The notes under the pieces were generated by a model. That model saw only the letters and a program-made list of their open reading frames with translations. It searched no databases and was not told where the DNA came from. Source: GCA-003244245 sp963822695 (GTDB lineage Bacteria > Actinomycetota > Actinomycetes > Mycobacteriales > Pseudonocardiaceae). From it: a stretch of DNA of 64,000 bases. Below are positions 43,327-53,657 of this stretch, piece after piece. Each line of letters opens with the position of its first letter. Position 1 is the first letter of the stretch. The stretch is taken from positions 1-64,000 of the forward strand of contig CAWGJH010000002.1 in NCBI GenBank assembly GCA_963822695.1. The letters run 5' to 3'. Both the position numbers and the translations under genes were made by a program.

Positions 43327-44217
43327 CAGCCCGCTGAATGCGTGGCGGGCAGGTGCTGGTCGAGCCAGGAAACTAAGTCGGTGAGGATCGCCTCGCGCTC
43401 GGGCTCGTTGAACACTTCGTGGTAGAGGCCCTGGTACTGGCGCAGAGTCTTGTCTGGGGAGGACACCGCGTCGTGCACCATCGCCGAGCCGGCCAGCGCG
43501 CATATCCGATCGTCGGTGCCGTGCAGGAGCAGCAGCGGCATGGACAGCCGCGGCAGCCGGGCGGGCAAGCCCTCCATCATCACCAGCATTTCGGCCCCGG
43601 TCCGGGCCTTGACCTTGCCGCGGTACACCAGCGGATCCGCCCGGTAGGCACGGACCACGTCGGGGTCCCGGCTGATCTTCTGATCGGCGTCAATGGTCTA
43701 CCACACCAAGATTGGGGACCAGCGCCGAGAGCACCCCGGCCAGCCGTCTCTGCAGCGCCGAGCCAGCTGCTACCTGCACCGCCGGTCCGGACACGACCAG
43801 CCCGTCAAGGGGGGCGCTCGGTTCGGTGGCCCTTGGTTCGGTGGCCCGCGGTTCAGTGGCATAGTGCAGCGCGATCAAACCGCCGAGCGAGTGGCCGACC
43901 ATGAACACCGGCAGGTTGGGATGCCGCTCGACGGCGAACCGCACGAAGGAGCTCAGGTCCTCCACGATCAACGTCATCCGTTCGATGTTGGCTCGTCGCC
44001 CATCGGACCGTCCATGCCCGCGATGGTCGGCTGCGTAGACCGCGAAGCCCACCGCGGCCAACCGGGCGCCGACGTGCGCGTAGCGCGCCGAGTGCTCGTG
44101 GAGACCGTGCACGATGACGACGACCGCCCGGGCCGGGTTCCGCGGGAGCCAGGCCTGCCAATACGCGGAACGACCGGGCGCGATCTCCCGGTGCCCCTCG
44201 TCATGACTGGTGCTCAA
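43326..44217 (-). pseudogene. Monoacylglycerol-lipase-like alpha/beta hydrolase, frameshifted
   Basis: N-terminal frame (44217-43690): VHGLHEHSARYAHVGARL, DHRGHGRSDG and the nucleophile elbow GHSLGG, then VPNLGVVDH and stop. The next frame continues IDADQKISRDPDVVRAYRAD, LLLLHGTDDRICALAG (catalytic Asp) and LYHEVFNEPE (catalytic His). One extra base in the GACCATT stretch near 43695 separates the halves. A repeat ATEPRATEPRATEPS lies after the elbow. Active-site residues are all there, so a sequencing error is as likely as real decay. Confidence 0.75.
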
Positions 44218-44304
44218 CGGAATTACCTCCTCGGCGCGCGACTGCCCTCCCGCGGACCCTAGGCGCCCGCAGTCACCATCACCATCTCCCTCTCTACACC
44301 CTGG

Positions 44305-44907
44305 ATGACCATGACCAGCAGCGCCACCACTCCCACCGCCGTGGGGCGAAGCCCCCTTGGCGGTCCGCTACGGACAGCGACCCTCGTGATGGCGGTGGTC
44401 GCGGTGCTCGCCTTCGTCGCCGCGGGTTGGTTCGGCGTGTCCTGGTACTGGGCCGCGCACGACAAGTCCCTTGACCTGGGGAGGGACCGAGACGCCGTGC
44501 TGCGGGATGCGCAACGGGCCACCCTCGACCTCGATACGCTCGATTATCGGCGGGTGCAGGACGGGCTGACGCTCTGGGAACAGTCCGCAGCCGGGCCGCT
44601 ACTCACTCAGCTGCGGGCCAACCGGAACACCTATGCCCGCGCCATCACCGACTCGACAACGATCAGCATCGCGAAGGTTCTCGACGCCGCGGTCGCCGCA
44701 CTCGACGAGCGTGCCGGCACCGCGCAGGTGTTGGTTGGGGTGGACGTCACGTCTCAATCCGAACGAGGTGACCCGAGCTGCGCGCACCGGCGCGTCCGGC
44801 TCGAGATGATCCGTGCCGGCAATGCCTGGAAGGTCGGCACGCTGGCGCCGGTCGGCGACGCTTACTCGGAGCCTGGACCGTGTCCCCCCGCCTCATCTCC
44901 GAAATAG
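44305..44907 (+). CDS. Small membrane protein, Mce-associated/NTF2-like
   Basis: 200 aa. One N-terminal membrane helix (TLVMAVVAVLAFVAAGWFGV), then a soluble alpha+beta region (YRRVQDGLTLWEQSAAGPLL, TYARAITDSTTISIAKVL, DVTSQSERGDPSCAHRRVRL). The layout matches Mce-associated membrane proteins and SnoaL/NTF2-like outer domains. No mce genes are nearby. An ATG two codons later is also possible. It pairs with the similar downstream gene. Confidence 0.7.
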   Translation: MTMTSSATTPTAVGRSPLGGPLRTATLVMAVVAVLAFVAAGWFGVSWYWAAHDKSLDLGRDRDAVLRDAQRATLDLDTLDYRRVQDGLTLWEQSAAGPLLTQLRANRNTYARAITDSTTISIAKVLDAAVAALDERAGTAQVLVGVDVTSQSERGDPSCAHRRVRLEMIRAGNAWKVGTLAPVGDAYSEPGPCPPASSPK

Positions 44908-44990
44908 GCTCCACAATAGGCTCATTAAAATAGGCCCGGAAATGTAGGCGCCCTGAAAGTAGGGAGCCGAAAGTAGGGAGAAAGCCGAAG
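44908..44990. repeat. Short direct repeats between two NTF2-like genes
   Basis: ATAGGCTC occurs twice and ATAGGCCC once, and the pair GAAAGTAGGGAG is repeated directly before the next start. Imperfect; perhaps slippage-derived. Confidence 0.5.
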
Positions 44991-45575
44991 ATGACCATTC
45001 CGGCCGCACCACAACCTGCCCCTACCGAGGAGATGGCGACGCCGCCCCGGTCGCTGGCTGGGGTGCGGCTGACTGGAGTGGCGACGCTGGTGGCATTGGT
45101 CGCTGCGGTGGTGATCGCGCTGGGTCTCGCGGCCTGGTTCCGCGGCGAGGCCAACCAACTGGCCGGGTCCGCGGCGGCGAGCAACGACGCGCTGGTCGAT
45201 GCTGGCACTACCGCTCAGGTCTCCGGGCAGGTACGCGAAGCCGTGCAACGCGTCTTCTCTTACGACTTCGCCCGGTTGGATGACAATGAGCGAGCCGCCG
45301 CCGAGGTCATCACCGGCCCGTTCGTCGAAAGTTTTCATCAACAGTTCGCCCGGGTGCGGGAGCTGGCACCGCCACAACAAGCTGTGGTGGCAGCGACCGT
45401 GCCCGCTCTTGCCGTCAAGGTGCTCGATGGTGACCGGGCGATCGTGGTGGTGTTCCTCGACCAGCAGGCCCACCAGGGCGGTCAAGCCAAGCCACTCCTT
45501 GCCTCCGGCAGGCTCGCTGTCACCGCGCAGCGAGTCAACGGCAGCTGGAAGATCGCCGACGCGGAGCCGTTCTGA
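44991..45575 (+). CDS. Small membrane protein, Mce-associated/NTF2-like, paralogue
   Basis: 194 aa. A membrane helix (VATLVALVAAVVIALGLAAW) followed by a soluble domain: QVREAVQRVFSYDFARLDD, VITGPFVESFHQQFARVREL and GSWKIADAEPF. Same topology as the previous gene and probably its partner. Common between rplL and rpoB in some actinobacteria, I believe, but not verified here. Function unknown. Confidence 0.72.
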   Translation: MTIPAAPQPAPTEEMATPPRSLAGVRLTGVATLVALVAAVVIALGLAAWFRGEANQLAGSAAASNDALVDAGTTAQVSGQVREAVQRVFSYDFARLDDNERAAAEVITGPFVESFHQQFARVRELAPPQQAVVAATVPALAVKVLDGDRAIVVVFLDQQAHQGGQAKPLLASGRLAVTAQRVNGSWKIADAEPF

Positions 45576-46026
45576 CCGCTTCCTAGGGCGGTTACCCCGG
45601 CTTCCCGGTGTCGATCGGCCACACCGGTCAGCTTAAGGCCCGCTGATCGTGCACATCCGACCACTGATCGGACGACGGACCTTGACGGGCGGCGTCTGGC
45701 AGGTCACTCTAGGGGCACGTTTGCGCCGGCTTCTCTCCGGTGCTGGACAGTCGCCGTCCTGTCGGCTAGACTGCCTCTTTGCGCTGCCCTCGCTTCACTT
45801 CCCTGCTCGCGGGGTCCCTCAGTACAGGGTCCCCTGTGCGCAGGGTGCTGCGGGCTGCGTCGATGGCACCAACCGTCGAGGGTAACAACCGCAAACGACA
45901 ACAGCATCTCCACAACCATCCCCACAACTACATCAGCAACTGCACCAACACCGCGCCGGGAGTGTGGTCGCCAGGCGACCCCGTGGTCCTGCGCTCGGCA
46001 GCGCTAGTGTTCGGAAGGACGCAATC
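45576..46026. other. Intergenic leader before rpoB
   Basis: 451 bp without a gene. Holds the promoter above; short frames here are shadows. The leader could fold, but I saw no clear attenuator. Confidence 0.5.
45744..45772 (+). promoter_or_regulatory. Promoter upstream of rpoB
   Basis: TGGACA (45744-45749), 17-nt spacer, TAGACT (45767-45772). Good match to a principal-sigma promoter. The mRNA start would be near 45780, giving a leader of about 245 nt before rpoB. Confidence 0.6.
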
Positions 46027-49000
46027 TTGGCAGTCTCCCGCCCGACCAAGACCTCTGCTGCGAACAACTCCGTATCCCGTCTCCCGGGCGCTCCGGCCCG
46101 GCCGTCTTTCGCGAAGATCCGTGAGCCGCTCCAGGTCCCTAACCTGCTGGACTTGCAGCTCCAATCGTTCGAGTGGCTGATCGGTGCCGACAAGTGGTAC
46201 CAGCGTCGCATCGAAGCTGGTGACGAGCAGCCCATCGGTGGTCTCGCCGAGGTACTCGAGGAGATCTCTCCGATCGAGGACTTCTCCGGCTCGATGTCCC
46301 TGTCCTTCTCCGACCCTCGCTTCGACGAGGTCAAGGCCTCCGTCGAGGAGTGCCGGGATAAGGACATGACGTACGCGGCGCCACTGTTCGTCACGGCCGA
46401 ATTCACCAACAACAACACCGGTGAGATCAAGTCACAGACGGTGTTCATGGGTGACTTCCCGATGATGACCAACAAGGGCACCTTCATCATCAACGGGACC
46501 GAGCGGGTCGTGGTGTCCCAGCTTGTTCGCTCCCCTGGCGTGTACTTCGACCACGCGGTGGACAAGACCACCGACAAGGACGTCTACAGCGTCAAGATCA
46601 TCCCTAGCCGCGGTGCCTGGCTGGAGTTCGACGTCGACAAGCGCGACACGGTGGGCGTGCGGATCGACCGTAAGCGCCGCCAGCCGGTGACTGTGCTGCT
46701 CAAGGCCCTGGGCTGGACGACCGAGCGGATCGCCGCGCGCTTTGCGCACTCCGAGACACTGCTGGCCACCCTGGAGAAGGACCACACCGCCGGCCCCGAC
46801 GAGGCGTTGCTGGACATCTACCGCAAGCTGCGCCCGGGCGAGCCGCCCACCAAGGAGAGTGCGCAGGCGCTGCTGGAGAACCTCTTCTTCAAGGTCAAGC
46901 GCTATGACCTGGCCAAGGTCGGCCGCTACAAGGCCAACAAGAAGCTGGGTCTCGGTCTGCCTTACCGCAACGGGGTGCTGACCGAGGACGACATCGTCAC
47001 CACCATCGACTACCTCGTCCGGCTGCATGCGGGCGAAACGACGATGCCGGCCGCGAACAGCGCGTCCGGCGAGGTGGTGCCGGTGGAGGTCGACGACATC
47101 GACCACTTCGGCAATCGCCGGTTGCGCACCGTCGGTGAGTTGATCCAGAACCAGGTCCGGGTCGGTCTGTCCCGCATGGAGCGGGTCGTTCGGGAGCGGA
47201 TGACCACTCAAGACGTTGAGGCCATCACGCCGCAGACCCTGATCAACATCCGCCCCGTGGTGGCGGCGATCAAGGAGTTCTTTGGTACATCGCAGCTGTC
47301 CCAGTTCATGGACCAGACCAACCCGCTGGCCGGGTTGACCCACAAGCGGCGGCTGTCCGCGCTGGGTCCCGGTGGCCTGTCCCGGGAGCGGGCCGGCTTC
47401 GAGGTCCGCGACGTGCACGCGTCGCACTACGGCCGGATGTGCCCGATCGAGACCCCGGAGGGTCCGAACATCGGGCTGATCGGATCGTTGTCATCCTACG
47501 CCCGGGTCAACCCGTTCGGCTTCATCGAAACGCCCTACCGCAAGGTCGTCGACGGTCACGTCACCGAGCAGATCGACTACCTGACCGCTGATGAGGAAGA
47601 CCGGTACGTCAAAGCGCAGGCTAACGCAGTGCTGCGCGAGGATGGCTACTTCGTCGAGGAGCGGGTGCTGGTCCGGCGCAAGGGCGGCGACGTCGATTAC
47701 ATCGACCCGCAGGGCGTGGACTACATGGACGTCTCGCCTCAGCAGATGGTCTCGGTGGCCACCGCGATGATCCCGTTCGTCGAGCACGACGACGCCAACC
47801 GTGCCCTGATGGGCGCCAACATGCAGCGCCAGGCGGTACCGCTGTTGCGCAGCGACGCTCCCTTGGTGGGAACCGGAATGGAGCTACGGGCCGCCGTGGA
47901 TGCCGGCGACGTCGTGGTAGCCGACAAGGCCGGCGTGGTCGAGGAGCTGTGCGCTGACTACGTCACCGTCATGGCCGACGACGGCAGCCGGCAGACCTAC
48001 CGGATGCACAAGTTCCACCGGTCCAACCAGGGCACCTGCACGAACCAGCGGCCCATCGTGGCCGAGGGTGACCGGGTGGAGGTCGGCCAGGTGATCGCCG
48101 ACGGGCCGTGTACCGACAAAGGTGAGATGGCCCTGGGCAAGAACCTACTCGTGGCAATCATGCCGTGGGAGGGCCACAACTACGAAGATGCGATCATCCT
48201 GAGCCAGCGTCTGGTGCAGGACGACGTACTCACCTCGATCCACATCGACGAGCACGAGATCGATGCCCGGGATACCAAGCTCGGTGCTGAGGAGATCACT
48301 CGGGACATCCCGAACGTCTCCGAGGAGGTGCTGGCGGATCTCGATGAGCGAGGCATCATCCGGATCGGTGCCGAGGTGCAGGCCGGAGACATTCTGGTCG
48401 GAAAGGTGACGCCGAAGGGCGAGACCGAGTTGACTCCCGAGGAGCGGCTGCTCCGGGCCATCTTCGGTGAGAAAGCCCGCGAGGTACGCGATACCAGTCT
48501 CAAGGTGCCGCACGGCGAGACTGGCAAGGTCATCGGTATCCGGGTCTTCTCCCGGGAGGACGACGACGAGCTGTCGCCCGGCGTGAACGAGCTGGTCCGG
48601 GTCTATGTCGCGCAGAAACGCAAGATCCAGGACGGCGACAAGCTCGCTGGCCGGCACGGTAACAAGGGCGTCATCGGCAAGATCCTCCCGGTGGAGGACA
48701 TGCCGTTCCTACCGGATGGGACGCCGGTGGACATCATCCTCAATACCCACGGTGTGCCGCGCCGGATGAATATCGGGCAGATCTTGGAGACGCACCTCGG
48801 TTGGATTGCCAAGAGGGGGTGGCAGATCAACGGTGATCCGGAGTGGGCCTCCCGGCTACCTGAGGAGCTGCATCAGGCCGAGCCTGGCACCGTGGTGGCC
48901 ACGCCGGTGTTCGATGGCGCTCGAGAGGAGGAGATCACCGGGCTGCTCAGCTCGACTCTGCCCAACCGGGACGGTGAGCAGATGGTCGGATCAGATGGCA

Positions 49001-49521
49001 AGGCGCAGTTGTTCGACGGTCGAACCGGTGAGCCGTACCCTTACCCGGTCGCGGTCGGCTACATGTACATCATCAAGCTGCTACACCTGGTCGATGACAA
49101 GATCCACGCTCGCTCGACCGGTCCGTACTCGATGATTACGCAGCAACCGCTTGGTGGAAAAGCGCAGTTCGGTGGCCAGCGCTTCGGCGAGATGGAGTGC
49201 TGGGCGATGCAGGCCTACGGGGCGGCTTACACCCTGCAGGAACTGTTGACGATTAAGTCCGACGATGTGCTCGGCCGGGTGAAGGTGTACGAGGCCATCG
49301 TCAAGGGCGAGAACATCCCCGAGCCTGGAATCCCCGAGTCGTTCAAGGTGTTGCTCAAAGAGCTGCAGTCGCTGTGCCTCAACGTCGAGGTGCTCTCCAG
49401 CGACGGGGCAGCGATCGAGATGCGGGACTCCGACGATGAGGACCTGGAGCGGGCGGCTGCCAACCTCGGCATCAACCTTTCTCGCAACGAGTCTCCATCG
49501 GTGGATGACGTCGTGCAGTAA
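46027..49521 (+). CDS. rpoB: DNA-directed RNA polymerase beta subunit
   Basis: 1164 aa from the TTG at 46027, the start used in Mycobacterium too; GGAAGGA lies 7 nt before. Begins LAVSRPTKTSAANN and includes SFAKIREPLQVP. The rifampicin pocket reads SQFMDQTNPLAG: E. coli Asn518 is Thr, Ser522 is Ala, while Asp516, His526 and Ser531 are kept. Later blocks include GRMCPIETPEGPNIGL and RHGNKGVIGKI. Forms the catalytic core with rpoC. No second rpoB is seen in the window. Confidence 0.96.
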   Translation: MAVSRPTKTSAANNSVSRLPGAPARPSFAKIREPLQVPNLLDLQLQSFEWLIGADKWYQRRIEAGDEQPIGGLAEVLEEISPIEDFSGSMSLSFSDPRFDEVKASVEECRDKDMTYAAPLFVTAEFTNNNTGEIKSQTVFMGDFPMMTNKGTFIINGTERVVVSQLVRSPGVYFDHAVDKTTDKDVYSVKIIPSRGAWLEFDVDKRDTVGVRIDRKRRQPVTVLLKALGWTTERIAARFAHSETLLATLEKDHTAGPDEALLDIYRKLRPGEPPTKESAQALLENLFFKVKRYDLAKVGRYKANKKLGLGLPYRNGVLTEDDIVTTIDYLVRLHAGETTMPAANSASGEVVPVEVDDIDHFGNRRLRTVGELIQNQVRVGLSRMERVVRERMTTQDVEAITPQTLINIRPVVAAIKEFFGTSQLSQFMDQTNPLAGLTHKRRLSALGPGGLSRERAGFEVRDVHASHYGRMCPIETPEGPNIGLIGSLSSYARVNPFGFIETPYRKVVDGHVTEQIDYLTADEEDRYVKAQANAVLREDGYFVEERVLVRRKGGDVDYIDPQGVDYMDVSPQQMVSVATAMIPFVEHDDANRALMGANMQRQAVPLLRSDAPLVGTGMELRAAVDAGDVVVADKAGVVEELCADYVTVMADDGSRQTYRMHKFHRSNQGTCTNQRPIVAEGDRVEVGQVIADGPCTDKGEMALGKNLLVAIMPWEGHNYEDAIILSQRLVQDDVLTSIHIDEHEIDARDTKLGAEEITRDIPNVSEEVLADLDERGIIRIGAEVQAGDILVGKVTPKGETELTPEERLLRAIFGEKAREVRDTSLKVPHGETGKVIGIRVFSREDDDELSPGVNELVRVYVAQKRKIQDGDKLAGRHGNKGVIGKILPVEDMPFLPDGTPVDIILNTHGVPRRMNIGQILETHLGWIAKRGWQINGDPEWASRLPEELHQAEPGTVVATPVFDGAREEEITGLLSSTLPNRDGEQMVGSDGKAQLFDGRTGEPYPYPVAVGYMYIIKLLHLVDDKIHARSTGPYSMITQQPLGGKAQFGGQRFGEMECWAMQAYGAAYTLQELLTIKSDDVLGRVKVYEAIVKGENIPEPGIPESFKVLLKELQSLCLNVEVLSSDGAAIEMRDSDDEDLERAAANLGINLSRNESPSVDDVVQ

Positions 49522-49730
49522 CGGCTCCTTTCAGACCGCGTCCGGCGCGGGGGTGGTCCTCCCGCCCACCCTCGCGCCGGATGCACCAGACACACCAGAC
49601 ACGAAATAAATGAAACACCCCGCACGGACCCCACCCTGATTCCATCAACACCGGGATCCAATCAATAATCAATATCCTAGGGTTTCGACAACATCAGGGT
49701 TTCGACAACACAGGGGAGAAGGAACGAGAC

Positions 49731-52700
49731 GTGCTTGACGTCAACTTCTTCGACGAGCTCCGTATCGGCCTTGCGACCGCAGAGGACATCCGCCAGTGGT
49801 CCTTCGGTGAGGTCAAGAAGCCGGAGACCATCAACTATCGTACGCTGAAGCCAGAGAAGGACGGGCTTTTTTGCGAGAAGATTTTCGGTCCCACCCGGGA
49901 TTGGGAGTGTTACTGCGGCAAGTATAAGCGCGTTCGCTTCAAGGGAATTATCTGCGAGCGCTGCGGCGTTGAGGTGACCCGCGCCAAGGTGCGCCGTGAG
50001 CGGATGGGTCACATCGAGCTGGCCGCGCCGGTGACCCACATCTGGTACTTCAAGGGCGTCCCGAGCAGGCTGGGCTACCTGCTCGATCTGGCTCCCAAGG
50101 ACCTTGAGAAAATCATCTACTTCGCTGCCTACGCCATTACTGCGGTGAACACCGAGGAGCGGCACAACGATCTCCCCACCTTGGAGAGCGAGATCGGCGT
50201 CCAGCGTAAGCGGCTTGAGGACCGCCGCGACGCTGACATCGAGGCACGCGCGCAGAAGCTCGAAGCTGATCTCGCCGAACTGGAGGCCGAGGGCGCCAAG
50301 AGCGATGTGCGGCGCAAGGTCAAAGAGGGTGGCGATCGCGAGATGCGCCAGCTTCGGGACCGCGCCCAGCGCGAGATCGACCGGCTCGATGAGATCTGGG
50401 AGACGTTCACCAAGCTGGAGGTCGGCCAGCTCATTGTGGACGAGCTGCTCTACCGGGAACTCTACGACCGCTATGGCGATTACTTCACCGGCGCCATGGG
50501 TGCCGAAGCGATCCAGAAACTGATGGAGAACTTCGACATTGACGCCGAGTCGGAGAATCTGCGCGAGATCATCCGTAGCGGCAAAGGCCAAAAGAAGCTG
50601 CGCGCGCTCAAGCGCCTCAAGGTCGTTGCGGCTTTCCAGACCACCCGCAACAACCCGATGGGCATGGTGCTGGACTGTGTGCCGGTGATTCCGCCGGACC
50701 TGCGCCCCATGGTGCAACTCGACGGTGGCCGGTTTGCGACCTCCGACCTCAATGACCTCTACCGCCGGGTGATCAACCGGAACAACCGGCTCAAGCGGCT
50801 CATCGACCTGGGTGCGCCCGAGATCATTGTCAACAACGAGAAGCGGATGCTGCAGGAGGCCGTCGACGCCCTGTTCGACAACGGTCGCCGTGGCCGTCCG
50901 GTGACCGGCCCCGGAAACCGCCCGCTGAAGTCGCTCTCTGACTTGCTCAAGGGCAAGCAGGGCCGGTTCCGGCAGAACCTGCTCGGTAAGCGGGTCGACT
51001 ACTCCGGCCGCTCGGTCATCGTGGTCGGTCCACAGCTCAAACTGCACCAGTGCGGCCTGCCCAAGCAGATGGCGCTGGAGCTGTTCAAGCCATTCGTGAT
51101 GAAGCGCCTGGTGGATCTCAACCACGCGCAGAACATCAAGTCGGCCAAGCGGATGGTGGAGCGGCAACGTCCGCAGGTGTGGGACGTCCTGGAGGAGGTC
51201 ATCACTGAGCACCCGGTGCTGTTGAACCGGGCGCCGACCCTGCACCGGTTGGGCATCCAGGCTTTCGAGCCGCAGTTGGTTGAGGGTAAGGCGATCCAGC
51301 TGCACCCGCTGGTCTGCGAGGCGTTCAACGCGGACTTCGACGGCGACCAGATGGCGGTGCACTTGCCGCTGTCAGCCGAGGCGCAGGCCGAGGCTCGGAT
51401 TCTGATGCTGTCCAGCAACAACATTCTGTCCCCGGCCTCGGGCCGTCCGCTGGCCATGCCTCGGCTGGACATGGTCACTGGGCTGTACCACCTCACCAAG
51501 CTCCGCGAGGGCGACACGGGCGAGGGCCGCTCGTTCTCCTCGCCTGCCGAGGCGCTGATGGCGCTGGACCGCGGCACGATCGGGTTGCAGTCCAAAATCC
51601 GGGTCCGGCTGCGCAACGTGGTCCCGCCGGTCAGCGAGCAGGCCCGGCTGCGGGAGACCCAGGGCTGGGAACCGGGAGCGGCGTGGCTCGCGGACACCAC
51701 CGTGGGGCGGGTGCTGTTCAACGACCTGCTACCCGAGGACTACCCGTACGTCAACGACGTGCTGCCCAAGAAGCGCCAAGCTGCGATCGTCAATGACCTC
51801 GCCGAGCGGTACCCGATGGTCATCGTCGCCCAGACGCTGGACAAGCTCAAGGACGCTGGCTTCCACTGGGCCACCCGCTCCGGCGTGACGCTGTCCAGTT
51901 CGGACGTGGTGGTGCCAGCCGCCAAGCAGCAGATTCTCGACCAGTATGAGATCAAGGCCGATCAGGTGGAGAAGCGCTACCAGCGCGGTGTGCTCTCGCA
52001 CGACGAGCGCAACGGCGAGTTGGTGAAGATCTGGTCGCAGGCCACCGACGAGGTAGCCAAGGCGATGGAGGCGAACTTCCCGGAGGACAACCCGGTCTTC
52101 ACGATCGTGTCCTCCGGGGCGGCCGGGAACATGACGCAGGTCCGGTCCCTGGCTGGTATGCGTGGCCTGGTCTCCAACCCCAAGGGCGAGTACATCCCGC
52201 GACCGATCAAGCACAACTTCCGCGAGGGCCTGAGCGTGCTGGAGTACTTCATCGCCACGCACGGTGCCCGCAAGGGACTGGCCGACACAGCATTGCGGAC
52301 CGCCGACTCCGGGTACCTGACCCGGCGCCTGGTGGACGTCTCGCAGGACGTCATCGTGCGGGAGCACGACTGCGGCACCGAGCGCGGGATCCAGATGGCG
52401 GTCACCGAGGCCGGACCGGACGGTCGCCTGATCCGGCACCGCTACGTGCAGACCAGCGTGTACGCCCGGTGCACCGCGGAGGACGTGCTGGACAGCTCCG
52501 GCTCAGTGATCATGTCTCGGGGGGCGGATCTGGGTGACCCCGCGATCGACATGCTGGTCTCCGCTGGTGTCGCGCGGGTCAAGGTGCGCTCGGTGCTGAC
52601 CTGCGAGTCCACCAGCGGAGTGTGCGCGGTGTGTTACGGCCGATCCATGGCCACCGGCAAGCTCGTCGATGTGGGCGAGGCGGTCGGCATTGTGGCCGCG

Positions 52701-53657
52701 CAGTCCATTGGTGAGCCGGGCACGCAGCTGACCATGCGCACCTTCCACCAGGGTGGGATTGCTGGTGAGGACATCACCACCGGTCTGCCCCGGGTGCAGG
52801 AGTTGTTTGAGGCCCGGGTGCCCAAGGGTATGGCGCCGATCGCGGACGCCGACGGCCGGGTGCGCATCGAGGACGGCGACAAGTTCTGGAAGATCACCAT
52901 CATTCCCGACGATGGCAGTGAGGAGATCGTCTACGAGAAGCTGTCCAAGCGGCAGCGACTTGCGGTGACCACCATTGATGGCACCGAGCGGCCGCTGGCC
53001 GACGATGACCACGTCACCGTCGGGCAGAAGCTGCTCGAGGGTGTGGTGGATCCCCACGAGGTGCTCCGCGTGATGGGGCCGCGGGAGGTGCAACTGCACC
53101 TGGTCCGCGAGGTCCAGCAGGTGTACCGGTCGCAGGCGGTCCAGATCCACGACAAGCACATCGAGGTCATCGTCCGGCAGATGCTGCGCCGGGTGACGAT
53201 CATTGAGTCGGGCGCTACCGAGTTCCTGCCCGGTGGGCTGGCCGAGCGCGGCGAGTTCGAGTCGGAGAACCGCCGGGTGGTGTCGGAAGGTAATGAGCCC
53301 GCCTCGGGCCGGCCGGTCCTCATGGGTATCACGAAGGCGTCGTTGGCGACTGAGTCGTGGCTGTCCGCGGCGTCGTTCCAGGAGACGACCAAGATCCTCA
53401 CCGACGCGGCGATCCAGGGCAAGAGCGACAAGCTGCTCGGGCTGAAGGAGAATGTGATCATCGGCAAGTTGATCCCGGCCGGCACCGGGATCAACCGGTA
53501 CCGCAACATCGAGGTGCAGCCGACCGAGGAGGCCCGGGCTGCGGCCTACGCGATCCCGTCCTACGACGAGGGCTACTACTCGCCGGACGTGTTCGGTACC
53601 GGGACCGGAGCAGCCGTCCCACTGGACGACTACGACTTCGGTCGCGACTACCGCTGA
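49731..53657 (+). CDS. rpoC: DNA-directed RNA polymerase beta' subunit
   Basis: 1308 aa, GTG start with GGGGAGAAGG. Zinc site YCGKYKRVRFKGIICERCG, catalytic NADFDGDQMAVHLPLS, and VVAAQSIGEPGTQLTMRTFH near the C-terminus. The intergenic 209 bp after rpoB contains a short GGGTTTCGACAACA repeat. Tail overlaps the CoA-transferase end by 10 bp. Confidence 0.97.
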   Translation: MLDVNFFDELRIGLATAEDIRQWSFGEVKKPETINYRTLKPEKDGLFCEKIFGPTRDWECYCGKYKRVRFKGIICERCGVEVTRAKVRRERMGHIELAAPVTHIWYFKGVPSRLGYLLDLAPKDLEKIIYFAAYAITAVNTEERHNDLPTLESEIGVQRKRLEDRRDADIEARAQKLEADLAELEAEGAKSDVRRKVKEGGDREMRQLRDRAQREIDRLDEIWETFTKLEVGQLIVDELLYRELYDRYGDYFTGAMGAEAIQKLMENFDIDAESENLREIIRSGKGQKKLRALKRLKVVAAFQTTRNNPMGMVLDCVPVIPPDLRPMVQLDGGRFATSDLNDLYRRVINRNNRLKRLIDLGAPEIIVNNEKRMLQEAVDALFDNGRRGRPVTGPGNRPLKSLSDLLKGKQGRFRQNLLGKRVDYSGRSVIVVGPQLKLHQCGLPKQMALELFKPFVMKRLVDLNHAQNIKSAKRMVERQRPQVWDVLEEVITEHPVLLNRAPTLHRLGIQAFEPQLVEGKAIQLHPLVCEAFNADFDGDQMAVHLPLSAEAQAEARILMLSSNNILSPASGRPLAMPRLDMVTGLYHLTKLREGDTGEGRSFSSPAEALMALDRGTIGLQSKIRVRLRNVVPPVSEQARLRETQGWEPGAAWLADTTVGRVLFNDLLPEDYPYVNDVLPKKRQAAIVNDLAERYPMVIVAQTLDKLKDAGFHWATRSGVTLSSSDVVVPAAKQQILDQYEIKADQVEKRYQRGVLSHDERNGELVKIWSQATDEVAKAMEANFPEDNPVFTIVSSGAAGNMTQVRSLAGMRGLVSNPKGEYIPRPIKHNFREGLSVLEYFIATHGARKGLADTALRTADSGYLTRRLVDVSQDVIVREHDCGTERGIQMAVTEAGPDGRLIRHRYVQTSVYARCTAEDVLDSSGSVIMSRGADLGDPAIDMLVSAGVARVKVRSVLTCESTSGVCAVCYGRSMATGKLVDVGEAVGIVAAQSIGEPGTQLTMRTFHQGGIAGEDITTGLPRVQELFEARVPKGMAPIADADGRVRIEDGDKFWKITIIPDDGSEEIVYEKLSKRQRLAVTTIDGTERPLADDDHVTVGQKLLEGVVDPHEVLRVMGPREVQLHLVREVQQVYRSQAVQIHDKHIEVIVRQMLRRVTIIESGATEFLPGGLAERGEFESENRRVVSEGNEPASGRPVLMGITKASLATESWLSAASFQETTKILTDAAIQGKSDKLLGLKENVIIGKLIPAGTGINRYRNIEVQPTEEARAAAYAIPSYDEGYYSPDVFGTGTGAAVPLDDYDFGRDYR

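Noticed and set aside
49677..51362. Long - strand ORF over rpoC
   Set aside because: Antisense shadow caused by GC codon bias; rpoC is unmistakable.
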